Source of the DNA: Adiantum capillus-veneris
Lineage: Eukaryota; Streptophyta; Polypodiopsida; Polypodiales; Pteridaceae
Reading direction: 5' to 3'
NCBI GenBank assembly: GCA_014529385.2
Contig: CM043962.1
Location: 130,523,074 to 130,587,073 of the forward strand
DNA length: 64,000 bases
Every line of letters begins with the position of its first letter. Positions within the stretch are counted from its first letter, which is position 1. The position numbers and the translations under genes were made by a program. The notes under the pieces were generated by a model, which was given only the letters and a program-made list of their open reading frames with translations, searched no databases and was not told where the DNA came from. Below, one piece after another: positions 1-11,843 of the stretch.

Positions 1-858
1 CACCCACTCCACTGTGTCCAACCATGCCAGCTTTGGACTGTCGTCATTGTACCTATCTCTCGCCTTTGACCGATGGTGTGACATTGTGGCCTTTTCCACG
101 CCCAAAATCCAGCCATTTGAGACTTGATCGTACCCCTCTGCCGGCTTGTACTCTCTTTAAATGGCCTCAATGATGTAACTCTTTCTTTCATTGTTGAGAT
201 TATCCCAAACCTCCATCACAGAGTGACCAAACTGAACTATACAGAGCTATCAAATCCTCTATTGCATGGCCTTTCGGACCCTATCCGCCACAATAGCCCT
301 ATTCCTACTCTTGTACACCTTGCTACGATCATGCTTGTGTGATCCCCAAGGTGTACGTGGTGTGCCAATTGATGAGCTATCTATTGAAGAGAGTCGGGGA
401 CACTCTCTTGGTGGTGTGGACTCATTGGTAGAACCGCTACCACAACATCCACTGCCTCTAGAACGACGCCTACTTCATCTTGAGGATGAACCACCTGTCG
501 GTGTAGGGGGAAAACTAGTCCTAGGCGTAGGGGGAACACTCGACTAAGGTGTGGGCCCGGTCGGTGTAGGGACCACACTAGTCCTAGGCGTAGGGTCAGT
601 CGTTGCAGGTCTAGACGAACCTGCTGCCCAAAGTTTTTGTGCCATCACAATCTGCTCCGGTGTGAACTGTGTCAAAAAGGTATCCATCTGCTCGGGTGAC
701 ATATTGGCCAGAGTGACAGGAAAACTAAAACTAGGAGAGTATGGTTCATTGTCATTAGCGATGGATACAGATTCACAAATAACACCCACAAAATACGTTA
801 GTTTACTAAAGAAACGCTTAATCAATATAAATAACAAATAAACAAATCGCCAACACAA
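1..858 (-). pseudogene. CACTA second-ORF-like remnant (tentative)
   Basis: Minus-strand coding-like sequence lies downstream of the TNP2 remnant and runs off the window. A segment around 544-720 reads MSPEQMDTFLTQF then QIVMAQKLWAAG, followed by a Pro/Thr/Ser linker in which PTPRTSxxPTPTG occurs twice. After several in-frame stops the reading continues with RNRAIVADRVRKAMQ, VMEVWDNLNNERKSYI and ATMSHHRSKARDRYND towards position 1. En/Spm elements commonly carry a second gene beside TNP2 whose product has a plant-transposase domain and low-complexity linker. The position and composition fit that, but the similarity is weak and I cannot confirm the family. An alternative is an unrelated decayed ORF. 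It is clearly not functional. Confidence 0.4.
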
Positions 859-914
859 ATGAATGAATCTAAAGTGTATTGTAGACTAATAAACAGAGTT
901 CTACAAAAGTGTTC

Positions 915-3900
915 CTAGAAAAAATCATTAGTTAATCTCTCGTCTTCTATGAGATCTGATGCACCAAAGATGTGTATCTCAGTCTGTACTTCTGCATCTT
1001 TGTCATCAAACCCTACTTCTTCGTCACTCTCCACGTCAGCTTCAGTATTTGACACGTCATCTCTAGGTTCAAGCATATGCTCACCACTGACCTCTTGCTC
1101 AAAATCCAAACTTATATCATCCGTTGGCCTTGCACTTTGTTCATGAATCACCTCTTCGACCTCAACATCCAATCCTTCATATACTTTCTTGCTCCATGGA
1201 GAAACTTGAACAACATAGAGCTAGCGCGGTTTAGACAGATCATTTTCATCATTTTCTCTCCACAGTGGATCTAGTGTCAACACAAATTGTTCACAATGCT
1301 CGAAAGTACAAATGTATCCCGCATATCTGTCCACACCCGCCTAGAGTTTACTTGAATCAATCCACTCTTATCTTTGCGCACAGTTGCATTAGGGCCGCTG
1401 GTAATAACTTTGAACCACTTGACATTAAAGATAAAAATATCAAACTTTCTTAAGCGAATCTTCAAGATGTCTTGGATGTAGCTTAAGTATTCAAGTTGGC
1501 TAGTCTCTGTGTTCTCATCCCTGGCACTACTCCAACTTTCTTGGACGAAGCTTGCCCTAACACCATTGTCGAAAGTGACCCTTTGTTTGTCAATTTGTTG
1601 CACTCTGAAGTGTTTCCCATGCAACCACAAAGCTCCATATTTGTGATATTGCAGCCACAAAATTGAAACAGACTTAAAGTTATTAAAGTAATGTTATCAT
1701 GTGAAGCTCAAAAAGGAAGTTGTAAAAAATATACATGCCAATCGCAACCCCTTGACATATCCTCTTCCTCTTCAGTAATCAACTTTCCATTGCTCTTTGC
1801 CTCTGAGATTGTCGCATCTAAACACCGCCCAGTTGGAAAGTCAGGCAATCTCTGAAGATGATCTAGAAAAGGAAGGTGTCTAGTGGCACGGTTGCGCTTG
1901 AATTTCAGGCGATCTATCAAGCGGCGTTGTTGCTTTTTCCCTTCGTACCTCTCTAGCCACGTTTGCATGGTGTCTAAGTTGAGAAGGCAAATTCTCATAA
2001 CTTCTTCTCGCATTGTGATGTCCATCTTCCTAACGATGCCTTGTTCCTATGGCTTGTCCCTTGTCACCTTTGCGTTGACCTCAATAGTCCACATTTGGGG
2101 CATCTTTAGATCAATTGAGACCAAAAATTCATTGATGAGAACAAGAGACTCCTGTACAAGGCATCCTTCATCCATGCTGCTTTGACGAATGAACCCCTTT
2201 AAAGTCTTTATAAATCTCTCCAAGAAGAACATCTATCTACTATGGACTACCCCAACAACTGCAACTTCATCAATCACATGCATAAGTACATGCATTTGGA
2301 TGGTAAGAATGTTTGTTGGAAAGTAATTCTTCACCATGCACACTGCTTCAATAGCATTTAAACATGCTGCATTGATGTTGTCTTCTCTTATCTCTTTTGA
2401 ACTGATCCACGTACCAACTCATTGATTTTGTAGATTGTTCTTCTAATGTCATCTATCAAACAATCCTTTATGGAAATTGGTAAGGTAAACTATAAAAATT
2501 TGTGCCAATCATGGGACTTAAGACCACTAAAATTGTCATCTCTTCTAAAATCCGTTTTCAAACATCGCATGCACCTAGTGGGAGTCGTCAATGAAGATAT
2601 ATTCTTCTTCACTTGTTGCTCTTCTGTAGGACTCAAAACCCATGGTCCTTTTGGTATAGCAAACTTCCAATTGGGTTTAAGTCGAGGCCGCATTCGACCC
2701 ACAGCCTGTAGGTCATCTCTTTGGGCCTTGCTCTCCCTTTCTCCAGTGATGGTTTTCCATATGATCTTCTCCCCATTCTTGAAGATGTGCATTGGGTCGA
2801 GCAGATGATTAATCAGCAGGTCACTCAAGTATGCGATTTCATGGAAAATAGAAAGTCTTTTCATTCCAAGTGGCATGAAATCTCCCCTCTCCAGCCACAT
2901 GTTTTTCCAATCGCTCGCTTCAGTGGATGCATTTTATGCTTGCATATGTTTGGTCCACATAGCTCATGTCCTTCAGGCAAAAATCTACCATGCTCCTCAT
3001 AAACTATCTTGCTCAAATGCTCTAAGCAACAGAAGCCAAGTCAAGGACCACATTTTGGACATGCATGATTGCCCAAGTAACTCAAGCCTGAAACATCACA
3101 AAATTAAAATATAGAAGCCTTGGCATAGCCAAGAACAACATGACGTGTGTGAGGGTTTCAAAGAAACTTATCTGAGCACTCACCAAAGCCTGATCAATCA
3201 CGCATGGTCCACATGAGAATGCCTTGCACACGTATATTTCTTTGTTCGATTGGTTGGGAAATATCAACCACATCAATTCCTGTCCACAAGAATTGGAGCT
3301 CCTCTATAAGTGGTTCTAGATAGACGTCCATGTTCTTTGCTTTGTACTTTCCTTGGACAATCAATGACAACAACAGATGGCCCTTCTTGATAGCTATCAT
3401 AGTGGAAGATTATCATTAACTCAACAAATAGGCCACGTGCTCCATGAAGAACTCCGTAATCTGAATGGATTTACTCCGTCCATTGCCAGACCAAAGCGGA
3501 TACATCAAGGCTAGTTCTTAAATGTAAGCCAACTTTCCTCTATGTGCTTCCATGCACGAGAATCAATAGGTACCTGCATCATATCATCTGTTGATCTAGT
3601 ATTTGAGTGCCATGTCATCAAAGAGGCTATAGACTTGCATCTGAACATGTTCTTTATTCTTGGAATGATAGGAAAGTGTCAAAGGACCTTTGCAGGGAAA
3701 AATTTTCCTTGTGTGTCCTCTTTATACCTGTTTGATCCACAATTCGGACACTGTTCTAAATTTGCATAGTCATTGCAAAAAAGTATACAATCATTAGGAC
3801 ATTATATATATTGTGATAATCCAAGCCCAAATTAGTAAGAATATTTCTAGTGGTTGGACGGGTAGGGGGCATGTGATTCCCTTCCTAGAAAGATTTGCTC

Positions 3901-4557
3901 GTTGAGAAACCTGTCGTTACATGAACCCGTCGGCCCCTTGATCAAATTATTGAGCTGTAGCTTGGAGTTGATCATGCTTAGGATACAATGTATTTACCTG
4001 AAAATCTCTGGGATGGAGGTGTCAAACCATCCATAGATAGACTGAAAATTAAGCATTGCCAAAGCGGTACGGAGAACTAAAAATTTTGCACCATTGTAAA
4101 GTGGCCTGCATGCAAGAGTTTACATCATCTCGCCCTCTTTATCGTTGCTATCATGTCGTTGATATGGACGGGATGGCTGAGGTTGGTTGGCAGTATTGCC
4201 TTGAATGATGTCGTCTTCTATGTTTTCAATGATGGGATCCATGTCAAAGAACGTGTCTAACATCTGCTCCATCTCTGCTTCTTGAAATGCCACATCATGT
4301 AATGGTTGGGAGGACTCAGTCGATGGCTGTTCGTTTGAAAATCATCTTCTCTGGGATGAAGTTGGAGCAATATCTACTTGCAGAGTTTGATCTATTATCT
4401 CCAGACCGTGAAATTGATAATGCAGGTCTTGTAGTTTCTCTATCATAAAGAGACCGTGGTTGTGTATGTGTTGGTCACAAATTTTTCTTTTTTGAAATAA
4501 CTGATGCCTACAATGTGTAAGGACACGCCATCGTATCATCCATACTTTATCTACCAT
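915..4557 (-). pseudogene. CACTA (En/Spm) TNP2-type transposase, decayed
   Basis: The domain order of a TNP2 transposase can be followed on the minus strand through many stops and frameshifts. The N-terminal part (about 4120-3790) reads PLYNGAKFLVLRTALAMLNF, then LGLDYHNIY. Next come a zinc-binding LEQCPNCGSNRYKED and FFPAKVLxHFPIIPRIKNMF (about 3770-3650), then MTWHSNTRSTDDMMQVPID, SRAWKHIEESW and GLAMDGVNPF. At 3400-3190 the core segment KKGHLLLSLIV, NMDVYLEPLIEELQFLW and ILMWTMRD is clear. At 2900-2490 I read LLDPMHIFKN and GLKSHDWHKFL. The DUF4218-like FIKTLKGFIRQ is at 2232-2047. A DUF4216-like segment (YIQDILKIRL, FNVKWFKV, RRVWTDMRDTFVLSS) is at 1660-1277, and an acidic tail is at 1172-915. 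This family catalyses cut-and-paste transposition. The copy is dead. Part of the disruption may be introns rather than mutation. Confidence 0.85.
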
Positions 4558-4639
4558 TGATGCAACAAATAATTAAAACAATCTAGTTGCTATAACTACA
4601 CACTAATAACTACATGACAATACATGACAACCTCACATT

Positions 4640-5150
4640 CTCTAGCCAGGCCCGATCCCCGCACACCTCGTCTAGAGGTGCACGGAGATTAGGACCACAG
4701 GATAATAATCTCGTCTTTATTGGTCAATGAATATATATTAAGGTTTTTTAAGTCTGTGTGCGCTTTTGAAGTCTGATTGCATTATTTTACTTCATTTGTC
4801 AATTTTTGTTTGCGTTTTGAAGTACACAAGACATTTTCAAAGTCCATTTGCATTCTTTCAACTATTTGCCGCTAGCTCTAAGCAATGTGTGTACTGGCTG
4901 TGGTCTGCTACTATAAGTACACGAAATCAGTGCAACAATCAAAATTCCACGTGAGCATACCTATCACCTAATCTTCTTTATTGTTGCATGCCCCCGCTCC
5001 CTGGGGATCGAATGTAGAGCTTCCCAACCTGTCAGTAGAGGATACCATCTGAATGGTGTGGCAAGGTCACAAGGAACGGACCTCCAATCACACAGAGTTC
5101 TGGTAAGATAATATTAAGGAAAAATTATCCAGCCTTGATCCCTACACTAG
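4640..5150. other. Spacer without recognisable gene
   Basis: About 500 bases with no open frame of note. It holds ordinary AT-rich sequence and two short GC-richer patches, near 4650-4685 and 4988-5020. Palindrome-type repeats begin just to the right. Confidence 0.5.
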
Positions 5151-6240
5151 CCTTCTGTATGCTAGTTAGCCTAGAAGGTATGCTAGTTAGCTTAGTGGGA
5201 ATGGTGGCTAGCATATTGTGTATGGTAGTTGGCAAACCTAGTTATTCTAGTTAGCATACAATGAGATATAGCTAGCATACACTGTCATGGTGGTAATCAT
5301 ATTGTGTATGCTAGTTAGCATAGCTAGTTATCCTAGCTAACATATTGTGAATACTAGTTGGCATTTTTTGTATGCTAGTTAGCATACCGTGTATGCTAAT
5401 AAGCATACCTTCTATGCTAGTTAACAAACTATGCATGCTAACTAGCATAGAGATTTTCCCAATTAGAAACAAAGTATGCTAATCAGTATATTAAATATGA
5501 TAATTAGTGCATAGTGTGCTAACTAGCAAACAAGGTATGCTAATTATTATAAAAAGTATGCTAAATAGCATACCTTTTATGCTAATTAGAACATTGTGTA
5601 TGATGGCTAGCATGCAAGTATGATAACTAGAAAACAAGATATGATAATTAGCATACTCACTATGTTAACTAGCATACCTTGTATGCTAGCTAGCATTTGG
5701 TTCATGCTAACAAGCATTCAAAGTTTAGTTAGCATACCTTCTTTGCTAGCTAGCATAATGTGTATGCTTGATAGCATACCTCTATGCTAGTTAGCATACA
5801 TTCTGAGCTAGCTAGCATAATGTGTATGCTAGTTAGCATACCTCTTTGCTAGTTATCATAATGTGTATTTTAGTTAGCATGTGTTGTATGCTAACTAGAA
5901 AAGATGGTATGCTAGTTTAGTAGATATGTTATGTTAATTAGCATAACTTATCCTCTAGTTAGCATACCATCTATGCTAGCATACATGGTATGCTAATTAG
6001 CATACAATTGTGTATGCTAATTAACAAAGCATGTATGCTAATTTAGCACACCATCAGTAATAATCATACCATTAGCATACACACAATTTTGCCTATTAAC
6101 ATTTTATGTATGCTAATTAGCATACAAACTATATTCACTCTTCCTTGTTAGCATATTTTGTATGCTAGTTAGCATATTGATCATGTTGGTTACCACACTT
6201 TGTATACTAGTTAGCATAGTTAGCATAGACAATATGAATG
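5150..6240. repeat. AT-rich palindromic repeat array (left block)
   Basis: Dozens of variants of TATGCTAATTAGCATA and TATGCTAGTTAGCATA are scattered with irregular spacers of about 10-40 bases. The core TATGCTAATTAGCATA equals its own reverse complement. TATGCTAGCTAGCATA variants are also self-complementary. The right end (about 5930-6240) matches, in reverse complement, the block just beyond 49910, so the array takes part in the inverted duplication of the phosphatase locus. Open frames across it are artefacts of the repeat. Confidence 0.9.
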
Positions 6241-6241
6241 T

Positions 6242-6613
6242 CTACAGGATATAGATGCCTACCATACATGAAATACTACTTGTCACACTATGCATACAAG
6301 AAATCATAATGGTATTGATGAAAATTAGCGGGTGAATGGAATACACAGGTATCAATGATGCAGGATGAGAACCTGACAAGACACCTGTCAAGCAAAGGAT
6401 AGAAGAGAAGCTCTGTAATGATGAATTTGATGAGCTAGATAGACAACATGAAAGAGCAGGTGTAATGACACAGCATGCGACAATGCACGAGGTTGCTGCA
6501 GATGGTAAAGAAACAGATGATGATGATGAGGATTTTATCATTGATAATCATCGCAAACCCAAGCCTCGTATAGATGATCAAACAAGCGTTAGAGGAAACG
6601 GTTAGGAGTGTGC
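6242..6613 (+). pseudogene. FCP1-like phosphatase locus, acidic 5' part (left copy)
   Basis: Plus-strand sequence encodes an acidic stretch: RIEEKLCNDEFDELDRQHER, then MTQHATMHEVAADGKETDDD and IIDNHRKPKPRID. It is followed by a stop and by the insertion point of retrotransposon C. The reverse-complement copy at 49590-49905 preserves the same reading (MHEVVANGKETDDDDEDF). Conservation of the acidic frame in both copies suggests this was coding upstream of the phosphatase domain now lying at 19670-21280. No function can be given to this segment. Both copies are broken. Confidence 0.55.
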
Positions 6614-6618
6614 AAGAG

Positions 6619-7562
6619 TGTTGGACGGGAGCGACTCACACACCCATGAAGTGCATGCAAACACTACCTAGATCAACATAATGTCAATCGAGGACACAGA
6701 TGACAAGATAGGCACACGGAGTGAATCTCTTTAGCTTGTCAAGCTGAGACCATCCTACACATACAACACTCAGGAAGGCCAACTAAACCACAATCAAGAA
6801 CCTCACTACTCTAAACTACACCACTCATTCACATACACACATACAAAAGGTAACTCACCTAATCATGCCAGATTCGTAGGAAATTTAAGGAACACCATCC
6901 CCTCACTAGGATACACCTGTCCCTAAGCTTCTACACTCAAAACCCTCACTCTAAACCCATCTATGGAAAACGCGCAGGATGACAGAGCTGAATTTTGAAA
7001 GTGCTCGAAACTGAAATTTATGAGTACCTATGCGTAGCTTATGTCGCCACGATTCTATAGACTACTAGCACGTAGAAAACAGACATCGTTTGATACACTT
7101 ACGGCCACAAATAGCTTGTAGATGCGTCGGCATGTGCGCTTCGTCTTGCATGGAATGCTTGGCGTTGTCGCGTAGCTCTCTTCGAGCCTACAGCAATGGT
7201 GCAGTCGGATCTCCAATGCGTTGAGCGAGCCGGGCGTAGCGAGAGGATGAAGCTCATGCTCACTCTCTTTCTCTCTCACACACAGTAGACGGCAGCGCTA
7301 AGTTTTTGATTATCATAAAAAGTCTTTTTTTTACAAAATGACGTAGGTACCTTATATACTAAGGCTGCCTTAGGTTTAAAGGGTCAAATGGCTTTGTATT
7401 TACAATCTGGAAGTGCCATTGCACCCCGGCTTCTGAAACTAGAATAACTACTCATTACAAATGACGTTTATAGCCATAATCCGCAGCATTTCATAACTCG
7501 CAAAAGATAAGACTTTGGTACGAAACTTGAGTTATGTTGTGTTGTTGACCCAGAGGTCAACA
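6619..7562 (-). repeat. 3' LTR of element C
   Basis: 944 bases, TG...CA bounded. It matches the LTR at 18704-19664, by eye about 95-97 per cent, except for a 17-base segment present only in the right copy (near 19463). It ends next to a purine-rich tract on the minus strand. Confidence 0.93.
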
Positions 7563-7574
7563 TTCCCCCCTTCC
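7563..7574 (-). other. Polypurine tract of element C
   Basis: On the minus strand GGAAGGGGGGAA directly precedes the 3' LTR. This is the position and composition expected for the plus-strand DNA primer of an LTR retrotransposon. Confidence 0.85.
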
Positions 7575-9280
7575 GCGTTCATGTCGTCCCCGACATGACC
7601 TGATTGTCGATAGAGATGTGGTCTTTGTTGTTGTTTTGGCTTCATCTGTTGCACTGCTTGTAACTTTGTCGAACCACAACAAGAACTATGATCCATTAGA
7701 CCGGACTTCTATCATCATAACCATTCATCTTTTGAGATCCTCTGATTACTTTTATGTCTGCTCTTCTTCATTGGGGACTTCTTTGTTCCTGTGCAATCAT
7801 GTTGTTAGTGTTGTCTGCAGCTTTGTCATTGTAGGCCATTCTTCGACTCGCCATTGAGGAGAAGTATGCTATGATCTGAAATTGGTGCTCCAATTCATTT
7901 GTCAATTGATTTGAGTAGCATTTCCTTATTGTTGATGTAGAAGGAATATGTACAAGAGGATGGTGATAGGTGTCTTTGGATTAGGGTCTAAAACCTGGAT
8001 GACCAAAGGGAAAAAAAACCCGGTGGGAAAAAAATGCCTTTGGTATACTCTCTTATTGGAGTTGAGCAGTTGAACGTGAAGTACATGTTCATGAAAGGTG
8101 AGTGCTTGGGTGAAACACGGAAAGAGTGCCTGATGCAAGTGCCAATTATGGGACACTCTATATGCATATGAGAAATTTGTCAACAAAAGCATGCAATGTG
8201 AAAGAAGGAGATGATGGGTGTTTCGAGGAATAAATGTAGCACATGTGATATCAAAAGATGTCTCAATAGCTTCCACCTTTCCAAGAAGGGTTTTCGATCT
8301 AGAAGTTTCTCCACTCGTATCTCACTGTGCGCAGTACGTGAGTGTCTTTTGGACCTTCTCCTTCACTTCACCAGACGTAAGTACTTAGACTTCGACTCTT
8401 TTGCTCACCTATACCAGCATGAGCGACACAACGTAAATATGCTCATCTCTTCCAGCTTAAGCAGTACCTAGACTAGCTAAGATGCTTAGACCACAGAGAA
8501 TATTACTTGAAGCTTTGGGACTAACACCTCACTCATTTTGTGTCTTAGCTACTTGACTCTGACTTGTATGACTTGTCGGTTGCATGTTGACACTGCTTTG
8601 TGACAAGTTCTTCGGCTGTTGTAGTGGCTGCTGAGACATACTTTGTGAAGTTTCATCGTTTCCCCATACCTTCTTCTCTTTGTAGTGCTCAGGCCTCTCG
8701 TCAGTCTTTTCTTCATGTGGATTATGGATTTTTTTATTTTTTTCTTAATAATAAACAAAGAAAATCTTAAAACAACTTAGCAAAAGAAAAATCATTCAAA
8801 TAGAAATCTAAATGCTATGTACACTGTACACATGTCCCTAGGGGCTCATATATGGATTTTGTCCCCATACTCCTCTGTAACACTACTATGAGGGCATATA
8901 CTCTAAATTTCGTCAAAAAATTATCACAATAAAATGCCAAAAATTCAATGCATCTCACAAAACATTTCCCTCTAATAGTCATAATGCTAAGTACGCATTC
9001 AGAATGCCTCCCCCCTTCCGATTTGGAGTCATCCTTTACGACAGAGTATCGCAAAGGGTATGTGTTGTGCTTGGGAAATTAAAAGTTGTGCCTATGCAGT
9101 CCTTGTAATGTAGCCCTATTATGCATACACAGTCAATGCATGGAAAAGATTTATGTTGTGCAAGATGTGGGTATAAGCAATTTGCTTATTGGCATTTGTT
9201 GGCGAGGCTTCCTATTCTAAGCAATGTAATGGTCTTTGAAGCTCCTGTGTCGTTGCTTGATTGAAGCGACTTGCTCTCTT
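7575..9280. other. 3' internal region of element C, no recognisable gene
   Basis: About 1.7 kb between the last ORF and the polypurine tract. Only short, unconvincing open frames occur on either strand. No reverse transcriptase, integrase or env-like motif was found. It may be the eroded remains of pol or a true non-coding tail. Confidence 0.5.
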
Positions 9281-9835
9281 CTAATTGTACTGTAATCGTA
9301 GGAATAATTGTAAGAATTCAAGCGGCGATGCACTGACAGCAGTTTTGTTGTTCTTCTTTGGGACCCATTTCTTTGCGATTATTGGCTGTTTTGTTGTTGG
9401 CTCTCGTTTGGGAACCCATACTTGCCTGTGCTTCGTTTGTGTTTGAAGAGACTTCTTTGGGATCCAGCTTTTTGTTGTGTGAGTCAACACTGGTCTTTGC
9501 TTCAGCCCTTGTACTCTTGGTTGGGGAAGGGATTTAGGCTTTGAAAGTTGATATTGTGGTTGTTTTGGAATCCAAATGAATTCCTGACTTTTTTGTGCTT
9601 GAATCAACTTCTTTGGAGCCCAAACCTGAGTTGTGAAAGCTTGCGACTTTGTGATATTCTTACCCGTTCGTGCACGCTTTCCTTGTTTTTGTTTTGGTGT
9701 TGGATCTTGTGATTTTTCATTAGAGATCTTTGTCTTCTTGATCCATATCTGTTTTTGTCCGATCTGGCTTTTTGGTATCCAAATTTGTCGAGCTTTTTGG
9801 CTTTGACTTGTTGTCCTGTTCTTTTGACCTGTCAT
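9281..9835 (-). CDS. Lys/Gln-rich ORF with repeated W-[IVA]-P-K motif
   Basis: A 184-residue frame, very basic and rich in Lys, Gln and Thr. A motif of the form [QFKS][IV]?W[IVA]PK recurs about every 20-30 residues: QIWIPK, QVWAPK, FIWIPK, SWIPK, QVWVPK and KWVPK. One further copy (KWIPK) sits near the end of the protease ORF upstream. The regular spacing shows internal repetition of a short unit under some constraint. The product probably formed the C-terminal tail of the Gag-protease polyprotein; a nucleic-acid-binding role is only a guess from its charge. I do not recognise the family. The annotated start may simply be the first Met after a break. Confidence 0.55.
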   Translation of the reverse strand: MTGQKNRTTSQSQKARQIWIPKSQIGQKQIWIKKTKISNEKSQDPTPKQKQGKRARTGKNITKSQAFTTQVWAPKKLIQAQKSQEFIWIPKQPQYQLSKPKSLPQPRVQGLKQRPVLTHTTKSWIPKKSLQTQTKHRQVWVPKREPTTKQPIIAKKWVPKKNNKTAVSASPLEFLQLFLRLQYN

Positions 9836-10075
9836 GGTTGTTGCTGAAGGGGTTGGTGATAGTGATGGTCTGAGTTGATGATAGGGGATGTCGTAAGATT
9901 CATCACTATTGCTACTATCCTCAGCAAGGTTGAATTCTTGTAATTTCCCTTGATTTTTTGGCTGGTAGTGGAAAGTTACTGTCTGTTTGCTCCTGGGTGG
10001 TAGTTTCTTGGAGGACTTTTCTAGCCCATTGATTAGAGCATTGTTAGCTCATTGCTCTGGTCGTATTCCTCCTAG

Positions 10076-11842
10076 CTAATTCTTTGCATCCTTATTAGGA
10101 ACCATGTACGAGGATGCTTGTGGTGGCTGTGTCTTCACCGAGAACTTTGGAATCCACTTTTGATGCACTTTATTCGTGTAGCGATGGCATTGATTCCCGG
10201 GTCGTTGATCTTCTTGAAGCTCGAAGTGTTCTACAGAGTCATAGAACTCGTCGTCTTCTTCATCTTTTGATTCTCCACATTTCTTTGTTTGCTCCTTGTT
10301 TCGAGAGCTTGTTGATGTCTGGTTCTCTTTGTTTTCCTGGATTACACTCACTGCAAAATAAGGAACAACATCATAGCCATTTTCATCACAAAACTTTGTT
10401 GTGGGAGCATCCTCCACGGCGCACACGTCCAGAGTAGCCAAGATGTGTTCCCATCCAAAAGGCTCTAACTCTTCTTCAGGAAATTGTTTTGGGATATAGT
10501 CCATATCCTCTATAACCCGCTCTAGGATACATTCCTCACGTTTCAAGCTACCACATTGTGAAGCTCCACACATCCACAGTTCTTTAGACTTACCTAACCA
10601 AGCTGGAAGTTCTGATCCTGCTACTGTGGCGGAATCAAACTCCTCAACCGGTGTTCTCGTCACATCCCTATAGCTATGGTCCCTCAAGTTTATCTTTATT
10701 ATGGTTTCCATATGTCTCAGGTATATATGGTCATAACCCCAATCTTGGACCATTTTCAATTGTCGCATGAATGGTCTTCCCAGAATGATGTCATAGTTGT
10801 TCTTCTTGCCAAATTCAACAACAATAAAAGTGTGTTCATATTCAATGCCACAAGAAGTAATAAGTACTTTTTCTAGCAGTCCTAGGGGCTTTTCCTTGTG
10901 TCCGTCTGCAAGATGCAGGGTCATTCGTGTGGATATCAAGGCAGGTTTTCCCCATTTTTTCCAAACCTCTTTGGTTGCAATGGCCACACCAGCTCCACTG
11001 TCAAGGATTGCCATGGTTTTTACATTATTGAATTCCATAGGAAGGGTGGTGTTTCCATCTTCTCCCTCATAATACTCGCATACCTTGTTTAATGGCACTG
11101 GCCTAGTATTTAGTTGAGGCATTTCAAGCTCTTTGATGCCTTCCTCGATTTGAGTCATTGGGGTTTTTACACCAAATTTCTCTAGACATTTACCCACATT
11201 AGCCCACATGTTTGGTCTAATTCTCAGCAACTCGGCTAACATTATTATACAGGTGAGTGGGGTAGATAGAATATCTACTAGCCCCTTTGAATCGATGGCC
11301 TTGTTGGGAGACAGTCTCTTTGATGGGACTGCAACCACATCTGACTTGGTCTCGTACTCTCCCATGTAGGACGGTAGTGTTCGTAGCGAATGGGGTTGAC
11401 TATCCATAGATTGTACAGATCCTTTGTCGCCCCAATACGATCGCACATCTTGATTCATTTGAGATCCAGTCTCAAATTCCTCTATTGGTGGTAGAAACAC
11501 TCCTCGTTCATCACCAGTCTTGTCTACTTGTCTTCTTAGGTCATCGGCTTCATTGGCCTCTCTCACTTGTTTCCACAATTCGTCAAGACCATCTATCTCT
11601 TTACAATCCTCAGGTATAGCATGGTGAAATCCCTCGAAAGAGTTATTCGTGGTATTTAGTACTATCCTTGGTTCTAATGCTGGGTCTTTGAGGTTTGGTC
11701 TGTGCTCATGACTAGAATCTTGCTCTTTTAGTTCCTGGTTTGGTGGGATTACTTGTGTAGGCATGACACGGATCACATCCTGAGGTTTTGCAACTGGTGG
11801 TTCTAGTAAAGCTTGGGCTGTTGGAATCATTTTCTGGCACAT
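10076..11842 (-). CDS. Retropepsin-type aspartic protease ORF of element C
   Basis: 588 residues. The active-site motif AILDSGAG is near residue 280, preceded by a hydrophobic strand. The second hallmark, YDIILGRPFM, is near residues 347-356, followed by a conserved QDWGYDHIYL. That spacing is typical of retroelement aspartic proteases, which cleave the Gag(-Pol) polyprotein. The frame is open upstream of the Met (AELEKQRFEM), so the true start lies further 5' and was joined to gag before frameshifts accumulated. Long N- and C-terminal extensions (about 250 and 230 residues) are acidic to mixed and carry no motif I know. No reverse transcriptase follows, which is odd for a protease-bearing element. 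Confidence 0.85.
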   Translation of the reverse strand: MCQKMIPTAQALLEPPVAKPQDVIRVMPTQVIPPNQELKEQDSSHEHRPNLKDPALEPRIVLNTTNNSFEGFHHAIPEDCKEIDGLDELWKQVREANEADDLRRQVDKTGDERGVFLPPIEEFETGSQMNQDVRSYWGDKGSVQSMDSQPHSLRTLPSYMGEYETKSDVVAVPSKRLSPNKAIDSKGLVDILSTPLTCIIMLAELLRIRPNMWANVGKCLEKFGVKTPMTQIEEGIKELEMPQLNTRPVPLNKVCEYYEGEDGNTTLPMEFNNVKTMAILDSGAGVAIATKEVWKKWGKPALISTRMTLHLADGHKEKPLGLLEKVLITSCGIEYEHTFIVVEFGKKNNYDIILGRPFMRQLKMVQDWGYDHIYLRHMETIIKINLRDHSYRDVTRTPVEEFDSATVAGSELPAWLGKSKELWMCGASQCGSLKREECILERVIEDMDYIPKQFPEEELEPFGWEHILATLDVCAVEDAPTTKFCDENGYDVVPYFAVSVIQENKENQTSTSSRNKEQTKKCGESKDEEDDEFYDSVEHFELQEDQRPGNQCHRYTNKVHQKWIPKFSVKTQPPQASSYMVPNKDAKN

Positions 11843-11843
11843 T

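Larger units (their letters stand above)
1..4640 (-). mobile_element. CACTA (En/Spm) DNA transposon remnant
   Basis: The interval is defined by the TNP2-type coding remnant plus the second-ORF-like sequence. The element runs off the left edge. At its upstream side (4560-4640) I could not find a convincing CACTA-type terminal inverted repeat, so the boundary there is only where coding similarity ends. Confidence 0.65.

Noticed and set aside
4590-4640. Terminal inverted repeat of the CACTA element
   Set aside because: ACACACTAATAACTA near 4605 is only vaguely like a CACTA end, and no partner is visible in the window.
5150-6240. CRISPR-like array
   Set aside because: Repeats have irregular spacing and degenerate sequence, spacers are themselves repeat-derived, and the context is plant nuclear DNA.
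10114-10437. Plus-strand ORF of 107 residues
   Set aside because: It is the antisense shadow of the protease ORF of element C.
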